A DNA stretch of 25,467 nt from Aureobasidium sp. EXF-3400 (taxonomy: Eukaryota; Ascomycota; Dothideomycetes; Dothideales; Saccotheciaceae): contig SWBL01000514.1 of assembly GCA_024195585.1 (NCBI GenBank), forward strand, positions 1 through 25,467, in the 5' to 3' direction. Under the pieces are notes generated by a model, which was not told the origin of the DNA, ran no database searches, and saw nothing but the letters and a program-made list of their open reading frames with translations. Positions within the stretch are counted from its first letter, which is position 1, and every line of letters starts with the position of its first letter. Of the stretch, positions 19,541 through 25,467 are shown piece by piece. The position numbers and the translations under genes are program-made.

Positions 19541-22003
19541 CTACTTGCTCTTGTTACCATCGGCCTCGAGTTTATCTTTTTCCTTCCCTGCCCTCTTCTC
19601 CTCTTCCAAAGCACCGAGGTCAAATTCTTCCTCGACAGGCTCCTGCTCGAAGAGCACCTCTTTCTTCACCTGCTTCTTCCTATCTTTGCCTCTCTTGCTG
19701 TCTTTCTTCTTCTCTGGACTTCCAGCTCTGGCGTCATCTTCATCGCCGAATAGGAAGCCCTTGCTTCGGCGTCGTATATCTGAGGGTGCAAGTCCTTTCG
19801 CTTGAGCAAAACTGCTGGTGTTTGTCTCTGGAGACTGACCTAGCATCCATGAAAATGACGATTGCGCTAGTGTAGGCCTTGGTGTGTGGAAGTCAAGTGG
19901 GACATCGGTTGTTTTTGTGCTCTTTGCTGGAGCGGAATCTTCAGTCTTTTGCTTTGGTGCATCGGCAGACTGTGCAGAAGCTTCATCAACTGCTTTTGTG
20001 TCTGTTGGCTCTTTTGTGCTTTGAGCGGCAGGCTTGTTATCAATATGGGCAATTGCCGGCTCTTTGACTTGCGGCGGAACTTCTATGACCTCGATAGCTT
20101 CTTCTTTGCCTGTCTCTGTAGCATCTTCTTCTACAGCCAGTGGTACTGAAGCATCTTCCAGATAGACTTGGATGAATTGCACTTTTGCAATGGCCATACT
20201 CAAGCCCTTTAACGAGTCCTCTTCTGAGCCTTTGCCTCCTACAGCAGTCTCGTGGTATGTCCAAAGATCATCGATGGCTTTCTTGAGCATCTGCGAGAGT
20301 GCCGTATTGCGTTGTTCCAGAACGGTAAGTCGCAAGCTCGGATCCGTCGATCTGTCAGATGTTCCACTCTGTCTTGATAACCCGCGTGTGTGCCTTGACG
20401 GTGCTTGCGGAGTTTGCGCCGCCTGGATCTCTCTCACACCTTTGCGTACTTCATCCATGGCATCGCGGAAGGCCTTGTTAATGCCCCATTTCTCGCTTCG
20501 TTGCAGTACGCCTTTTGCTGCTCCCTGAAGCATGTCTTCGAAATTGCTTGATGCTCGCATAGGCATCTGCGTTCGAATTCTTCCAGGCATCGAGGGTTGT
20601 AGCATGTTAGTGGGTGTCTCTGCAGGTTCAGGCAACGGTCTTCCTGAGTATCTCTCGACTAGCGTGCTTGCGCCTGCGTGGTTGAAGTTGTTCCTCAGGT
20701 ACACTGCGTTTGTCACAAATTCCTGTGGAGACTTGCCGTTCTCAAGAGCGGGATACCTCAGCAAGAGTGTAAGTGCCGTGTTGTAATCAGCATCCATCAC
20801 TGTCATCAGATCAGCCCTATTGTGCCATGCAATCATAGTTAGTACGGAATGTCTGCTTACGTTCCCAATGTAATCTCAGAAGCATATTCAAGCAAACAAG
20901 ATCTACAATCTCAAGGCTAGGGTCATCAGCAAATATGGCATCCCACATGCTCAAGACATCGTCGAATCCAAATTCTCGACCGAACAACAGTCGAATCCAT
21001 CGCCTGTTCTGCGTTAGCCAACAATTCGACGTGGCTGCTCATTGGTGACTGACATGAGGAATACTTGAGGTATTAAATCGATCTCTTGCAGGTGTCGTGC
21101 AAGTGTTGGGTCGACGTGAGGCAGAAACTCATCAAAAATTCTGTGTATCCGTGTAAGAATAGGGTTCTCGAGTGTTGCGGCAGGCTTTGCCGGCGTAGCA
21201 GTAAGTTTCGAAGGTGCAGCATGTGCAGCTTGCTCATAGAAGGATTTTGCTCCTTGCATAACAATACCAAACATGGTAAAAGTGTCATGTTCGACAAAGT
21301 CAGAATCGAAAACATGGCACAGCATCTTGTCCTCTAAGCTAGAGTCGTCGGTAGCTTTACTCGACACTGCATCCTTTTCCACGACCCAGAGAATAGGAGC
21401 TAGCAGCTCGTGCATACCCTGTCTGTATCCAACATCCGGATTCAACTTGCAAAACACAAACAAAACATCCAGTAGCATGGTCTGAGTTTGTGGTTGTCGA
21501 AAGTATATGTTGTCGGGCATGCATCGGTCGACATCTTGCATAATCTCGGCGCGCAATGCTTCATCTTTGCGTAACACGGCCCAAGGAGACTTTCAAGACT
21601 TAGCTATCAGTGAGAAGGAAATATTTACCATCTTTGGTTGTGATATAGTATACCTCAGAATCTTCACTTAGTGGATCTAAATTCGACCCCAGGACTTCTT
21701 CTGGATGTTCAAGCCCTCGCAATAGATGTGAGCGCACTGATGCATATGCCGAACGCGAATCTGCTGATCGCTGGAGCCATTCTGAATGATCGAGTCCCTC
21801 AAACAAGAGGAAGATCTACTTGATACTGTCAGTTTACAAACACTCTTGGAGCACTTGGTGGTTCTGACCTTCCACAGTAACGATCTGGACTTGATCAGTG
21901 AGTCGGGCTCATTCTCGCTGCGAATAGCTTCCTTGAGATCGGCTAGGGATTTATGTGTCTGCAGAATTTGCCACGACTCTCTTGCTTCGACTAGAGACCG
22001 CAT
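19541..22003 (-). CDS. TBC-domain Rab GTPase-activating protein (TBC1D5-like)
   Basis: Five exons (22003-21869, 21815-21654, 21589-21054, 21003-20861, 20799-19541) give 744 aa. Introns are 53, 64, 50 and 61 nt; all junctions restore family sequence, e.g. SLLWK|IFLLFEGL, DSE|SPWAVLRKD, VFLM|RWIRLLFG and LHWEL|MDADYNTALTLLLRYP. TBC proteins switch off Rab GTPases. Both catalytic fingers are present: Arg121 in IMQDVDR and Gln156 in YRQGMHELLAPI. The architecture, with an early TBC domain split by a variable insert and then a long charged tail, is that of TBC1D5, which acts on Rab7 with retromer at endosomes. The tail (~380-744) is disordered, Lys/Glu-rich, and contains FLFGDEDDARAG and an EEEFDLGALEEE patch. 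The last intron holds a TACTAAC branch and two candidate acceptors: AATAG (20817) would cause a stop, CAG (20800) keeps the frame. The start shares a 271-bp divergent promoter with the clathrin-accessory gene. Confidence 0.92.
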
Positions 22004-22274
22004 CTTTTCCAGACGACAATATTAATGGTCTTTAATATTGTTGTTTACAGACAGAGCCACCAAACGAGGCATGATCGTTGGAGGTCGGCCGACGTCACAA
22101 GCAAACAAGACAAACATTTTCGAGATAGACACAAACGCCGAGTAACCACGAGGCACTCCCGAACCTTCCGTGAAGAACATCATAACAACATTCTTACAAT
22201 TTTGGAAGTAGCTGTGAGCGAGAGGGAGCTGTCAAATGGTCATGCCATCAAGACCATAACAGAAGTCTGTCGCA
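22004..22274. promoter_or_regulatory. Bidirectional promoter, TBC Rab-GAP / clathrin-accessory gene
   Basis: 271 bp between divergent ATGs, too short for two fully independent fungal promoters, so shared control is likely. It contains an AT-rich stretch next to the TBC start (TTAATGGTCTTTAATATTG at ~22022-22040). No clear factor site was recognised. Confidence 0.5.
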
Positions 22275-23846
22275 ATGTCTCAAGATCTCCTAGCCGAGTT
22301 TGGAGACTTCACCCTCAAAGATAATACCAGTCAAAACTATACCTCGACTCAAACGCAACCTCACCTATCACAGCCAAGTTATGCTTCAAACACATTCCAA
22401 TCACAAACAACGGATACGCAAGGATTGAATCAGGATGACAATCTATGGGACGATGACGACGACTTTGGCGATTTCGAGGAAGCGGAACCAGGGCCAAAGC
22501 AAAGCATTCAGACATCTCTGAACCAATCTCCTGCACCGCCTGTCAAGGAAATCAAACCTGATCCCAAGCCCGAACTAAAACCTGCTGTGAAACCTGCTCC
22601 GCAGCCACCAAAGAAGACCTCTGGCCCACCTGCCATCTTAAAGAAAGCCACCAGAGCCAGTCAGCTACCAAGCAACCATCCCTTTGCAGCTCATGCAGAT
22701 ATCTTGTTTGATGCAGATGATTACGATGAGGTTGATGATGCCGAGATTGTAGGCTCTTGGGGAGCTGGTGACGATGATGATGATTTTGGAGATTATGAGA
22801 CCAGCGAGACGCCGGTTGTCAGCAACAATGCACCGAAACCATCAATACCAACGAATCAACCAAGAACTACCAGGCCACCGCCATCAAATACTGTGGATCT
22901 TTTAGGCCTGGATGACCCGGTTGAGATACCAAGTGGGGCAACTCAAATACCACCAGGACCAGCAAGGACACCAAAGACGACAATGCCGCCTCGCAAAGCT
23001 CCGGCCACTCGTCCCGCTAATATGCGTCGACAAGAATCCATGCTATCGAATGATGATGCTTGGGACGACTTTGAGACCTCCCAGCCTTCACAGTCATCAC
23101 CACAAACGAATACACCCGAGCCGACTGCCCAGATTCGATTACCAAAGGACGTCTTAGGCGACCTCACCGCTCTACCTATAACGACGGGCGTCGCTCCTTC
23201 CAACATCCCACCTCCCTCAGTTCTCTTGACGATCTTTCCACCTGTCCTGACCTCTCTAGCACACCAATTCCTGCAACCACTAAGCGCCCTGCCTTCGTCT
23301 CAAAAATCACAATTCCTGACGACGACGGAGACAAAGACCTTCCTCGCCTCGTACGTGACTCTCGCCCACGTCCTTGGCTACATCATCGCTGGCCGCAAAT
23401 CCCGCTGGAAGCGTGACAAACACTTGGCTCAGAGCATGCGCATCGGACCGGCCATGTCAGGTCGCAGTGGTGGCATGAAGCTTACTGGTCTCGATAAATC
23501 TGAAGCTGGGCGCGAAGACACCGAAGTTCAAGTCGTGCTGTCTGTGTGGTACGAACAAGCAGGCAGACTCAAGACCGCAGTCACAGGTGCTTCGGTGCAT
23601 GGAAGCAAGCTTACTGTGCCAGAGTTAGGAGATGCACTTCCCGTACGCGTTGCCAAAGGTCCGGAAGGTGCTATCACGAGTACGCAAGCCTGTGCACTAT
23701 GTGGGTTGAAGCGAGAAGAGAGAGTGACAAAGGTTGATGTGGCCGTGGAAGACAGCTTTGGCGAGTTTTGGGTGGAAGGCACGAATATGCACCGTTCTTG
23801 CCTGAGATTTTGGGAGCTGTTCAAGGCCCGTTTGATGTCAAGATGA
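22275..23846 (+). CDS. Clathrin/AP-1 accessory-like protein with FGDF motifs (Ppk6/aftiphilin-like)
   Basis: A single-exon gene for 523 aa. Most of it is disordered and rich in Pro, Asp and Ser. Three acidic FGDF-type motifs occur: EFGDF at 9-12, DDDDDFGDFEE at ~59-69 and DDDDDFGDYE at ~166-175, plus AWDDFE near 258. Such Phe-Gly-acidic-Phe motifs bind the gamma-ear of AP-1/GGA adaptors. LLGLD at ~209-213 fits a type I clathrin box. A globular C-terminus (~310-523) has a helical region (LLTIFPPVLTSLAHQFLQPL) and ends with a likely zinc site, Cys473-X2-Cys476 and His506-X2-Cys509, in CGLKREERV..EDSFGEFWVE..HRSC. Fungal homologues are often labelled 'serine/threonine-protein kinase ppk6', but no kinase motifs are present here. 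I infer a role in trans-Golgi or endosomal clathrin traffic, like aftiphilin or yeast Laa2. The homology itself should be tested. Confidence 0.85.
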   Translation: MSQDLLAEFGDFTLKDNTSQNYTSTQTQPHLSQPSYASNTFQSQTTDTQGLNQDDNLWDDDDDFGDFEEAEPGPKQSIQTSLNQSPAPPVKEIKPDPKPELKPAVKPAPQPPKKTSGPPAILKKATRASQLPSNHPFAAHADILFDADDYDEVDDAEIVGSWGAGDDDDDFGDYETSETPVVSNNAPKPSIPTNQPRTTRPPPSNTVDLLGLDDPVEIPSGATQIPPGPARTPKTTMPPRKAPATRPANMRRQESMLSNDDAWDDFETSQPSQSSPQTNTPEPTAQIRLPKDVLGDLTALPITTGVAPSNIPPPSVLLTIFPPVLTSLAHQFLQPLSALPSSQKSQFLTTTETKTFLASYVTLAHVLGYIIAGRKSRWKRDKHLAQSMRIGPAMSGRSGGMKLTGLDKSEAGREDTEVQVVLSVWYEQAGRLKTAVTGASVHGSKLTVPELGDALPVRVAKGPEGAITSTQACALCGLKREERVTKVDVAVEDSFGEFWVEGTNMHRSCLRFWELFKARLMSR

Positions 23847-24074
23847 ACATAGTCATAGAACGAATTGTGCCTTCTTATAGTGTACACTTACCTCCTTTCT
23901 ATGTTCGGACTACGACGTTAGCTGAAGTGAAGCGAAGGGAAAGAACGATGTTCTGCAACGTCTCTGCACAATTACAGGAAGGCGCGTGGAAGTCTCTCTC
24001 TCTCATACACACACACACACACACACTTTATACCTCCTTCGCACACACTTTCAAATCTTTCGCACACTCAGACT
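23847..24074. other. Intergenic with (TC)n(AC)n microsatellite
   Basis: Spacer between two plus-strand units. It contains (TC)6 at about 23993-24004 followed by (AC)10 at 24007-24026, then a CA/CT-rich stretch leading to the ATG at 24075, resembling a 5' leader. Confidence 0.7.
24007..24026. repeat. (AC)10 microsatellite
   Basis: Ten uninterrupted AC units immediately after a (TC)6 run. Length variation between strains is likely. It sits about 50 bp before the putative start of the next ORF, within its likely leader. Confidence 0.95.
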
Positions 24075-24937
24075 ATGTCAGCTCCATGGTCGAACGAAGT
24101 CTCCGTTATGGATCAGCTCACAGCGCTCGCAAGTCTTGGCCAAGTGTGCAACGTCTTTCGCCCCAAGTCTTCGCATGCTGACACCCGCAAAGATGACTTT
24201 GAAGGACCGGTCGAGGAGAACGAGTTCCAACCCGTCAAAACACTCGAGGAACAGCTTGGAGATCACGAAGATCTTGCAGAACCAGAATCACAATACAAGA
24301 ATGACGAAGACGAAGAATCTGAAGACGACGGAAACGATGACTATTTCGAGCATGAACTCATGATGCCAGTGGACGACAATCATGAAGAACTCTATGACCC
24401 ATAACGCGGAAGTGACAGTGATTGCCAGGCAAGGCAAACGACTTACAGATAGCGAAATCGTCGAGGCAGTCCAGAGTTCCGAAGGTCATGCTAGAGTGTC
24501 ATCAGACTTTACTATGTCCGTACCGTCTCGCAAACGAAAGCTTCTGATGGTTGTGATTAACGTGTTACCAGCTCAGGAATGCTCGAGATGCGTACGAGAC
24601 CCCTGACGACAAGCTGAACAAGGAGGACGATTACATCGAAATTGAGGACGACAGCGACACAAATGCATTATATGCCATCATCTTGGGACATGAAGAAATG
24701 AATTTCGATGAGATCGAAGAACAGATTCCGGAAGTCGAATCATACTCCGGCGTCGATTACTACCCATACGGAGATCCGTACCTCAGCAGATTCAATGGCG
24801 AAAGGGTCTGGGTTGTAAACATCCAGAAAGAAGAGGCATACCACAAAAATATGGACGCTGGAGATAATGAAACGATTGATGACTTGTGTCTAAGCGCGCG
24901 GAGACTTATCGAAGAAGCAACGATAGAGGAGTTGTGA
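24075..24937 (+). CDS. Acidic protein of unknown function; exon structure unresolved, possibly a pseudogene
   Basis: ATG 24075 has A at -3 and a CA/CT-rich leader, so a real 5' end is plausible. Coding-like sequence then moves through three frames: 24075-24404 (acidic, DEDEESEDDGNDDYFEHEL), 24405-~24550 (VTVIARQGKRLTDSEIVEAV, then PSRKRKL), and ~24560-24937 (YETPDDKLNKEDDYIEIEDD, then SGVDYYPYGDPYLSRFNGERVWVV). One spliced model fits: exons 24075-24368, 24475-24519 and 24572-24937, all phase 0, 234 aa. Its second intron (52 nt, GTACCG..ACCAG) has a GATTAAC branch, but the first (106 nt) has no good branch and removes protein-like sequence. The other reading is two +1 frameshifts. After the TGA at 24935-24937 the same frame stays open to 25093 with a nuclear-signal-like AKRPRR. 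I do not recognise the family. Confidence 0.4.
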
Positions 24938-25093
24938 GAACTGCACCGAGACTTCGGTGTGGATGAAATCCCTCCCAACATCACACCAGCAAAGCGCAAC
25001 AATGAAGAACCGCAAGAACCAAGGGAGGCAAAGCGTCCTCGCCGCATACAACCTGAGCAAGTCGAGAGCTTCAGTCCGGAAATGACCAGATGA
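24938..25093 (+). pseudogene. In-frame continuation after a TGA, possible broken C-terminus of the preceding ORF
   Basis: Directly after the TGA the same frame runs 51 codons to a TGA at 25091-25093. It begins ELHRDFGVDEIPP and includes EPQEPREAKRPRRIQPEQ. The composition (charged, Pro/Glu-rich, a basic cluster) matches the sequence before the stop. A single nonsense change in a once longer gene would explain it. It could instead be chance, as 51 open codons are not rare. Confidence 0.35.
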
Positions 25094-25152
25094 ACGCAAA
25101 GTTAGGAGTGGACGGAATGGAGACTTTATTTCTCTACAGAGGCAAGCAACTA

Positions 25153-25277
25153 CTACAGCAAGTAGTTATGCACCACATTATGGAAATTCTTAACGATGTC
25201 TCGAGGCTGGTCGGCGATGGTGTTCATCTCGAAGATCTTTTGCCAAGTTTGCTGAGAACCTGTCGCGGATCTCGTTT
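25153..25277 (-). CDS. Possible terminal exon of a minus-strand gene (partial)
   Basis: On the minus strand a polypyrimidine-TTTTTGACTTACAG acceptor (ending at 25278) opens a 40-codon frame that includes SQQTWQKIFEMNTIADQPRD and ends VVHNYLL before TAG at 25155-25153. An AATAAA lies about 23 nt after the stop (plus strand 25125-25130). The pieces fit a last exon with a polyadenylation signal. No upstream exon is visible before the 5S gene at 25374, so the rest of the gene would lie beyond the window with the 5S gene inside an intron, or the exon is spurious. Function unknown. Confidence 0.25.
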
Positions 25278-25373
25278 CTGTAAGTCAAAAAGAAGGGCAG
25301 TCTTTCTCTTCCTATGCCAGATAACAAGGTGAATCTGCTAACAATGTTGGCTAGAAGCAAAAGAAACTGTAAA

Positions 25374-25467
25374 ACATACAGCAGCAGGGATTCCCACGTG
25401 GTCACCCACCGTAGTACTAATCTGCCGTTCAACTGCTTATGTATGGCAGAGCGGACGGGATGCCCAG
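25374..25467 (-). rRNA. 5S ribosomal RNA gene, partial (3' 94 nt present)
   Basis: The minus strand reads GGTGGGTGACCACGTGGGAA and ends GCTGTATGT followed by a T run (plus strand 25371-25374), the Pol III stop. The first ~25 nt lie beyond the window. The 3' end GCTGTATGT pairs over nine bases with the 5' start ACATACGGC of the left copy, giving helix I of 5S rRNA. Positions 25399-25467 equal 1-69. Confidence 0.93.

Noticed and set aside
25190..25432. Minus-strand ORF of 80 codons crossing the right 5S gene
   Set aside because: Its start lies within the 5S rRNA sequence; open frame through a structural RNA is chance.
1..25467. A circular plasmid, virus or mobile element because of identical ends
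   Set aside because: The repeat is 5S rRNA and the contents are intron-bearing nuclear housekeeping genes; no replication, capsid, integrase or transposase gene is present.
1..25467. CRISPR arrays, insertion sequences, large inverted repeats
   Set aside because: None seen on reading both strands; repeats found are microsatellites, one coding tandem repeat and the 5S ends.

Overview
The window looks like nuclear DNA of a filamentous ascomycete (Pezizomycotina; possibly a dothideomycete, which I cannot prove from sequence alone). Evidence: short spliceosomal introns (50-60 nt for most) with GT..AG ends and CTAAC-type branch sites, fungal-only families (Zn2Cys6 regulator, DUF1772, PAS kinase), pyrimidine-rich leaders, and a dispersed 5S rRNA gene lying singly among protein genes.

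Layout, left to right. A partial 5S rRNA gene (minus) opens the window. Then come an F-box/LRR protein with a C-terminal CaaX box (minus), a DUF1772 membrane protein (minus, 3 exons) and a Zn2Cys6 transcription factor (minus, 2 or 3 exons). The factor is divergent from tRNA 2'-phosphotransferase (plus, 2 exons), which is followed by a small acidic heptad-repeat protein (plus). PAS kinase (minus) comes next, then DNA topoisomerase III (minus, 5 exons), which is head-to-head with a DUF1295 membrane protein (plus). A TBC Rab-GAP (minus, 5 exons) is head-to-head with a clathrin/AP-1 accessory-like protein (plus). A poorly resolved acidic ORF set (plus), a possible minus-strand terminal exon and a second partial 5S gene close the window.

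Most genes are unrelated housekeeping or signalling loci, as is normal in fungi; no biosynthetic cluster, transposon, virus or CRISPR is visible. Two divergent pairs may share promoters: TOP3/DUF1295, with an ACGCGT element and a CGG-N6-CCG palindrome, and TBC Rab-GAP/clathrin accessory, both of which suggest endosome or trans-Golgi traffic.

The most striking structural point is that the first and last 69 bases are identical and lie inside 5S rRNA. Merging them gives exactly one 119-nt 5S gene. This can make the contig look circular, but a repeat-limited assembly end is the simpler reading. I found no convincing novel system. The best leads are the 5S terminal repeat, the fragmented ORF near the right end, the RG-rich insert in TOP3, the CaaX F-box protein and the motif array of the clathrin accessory protein.
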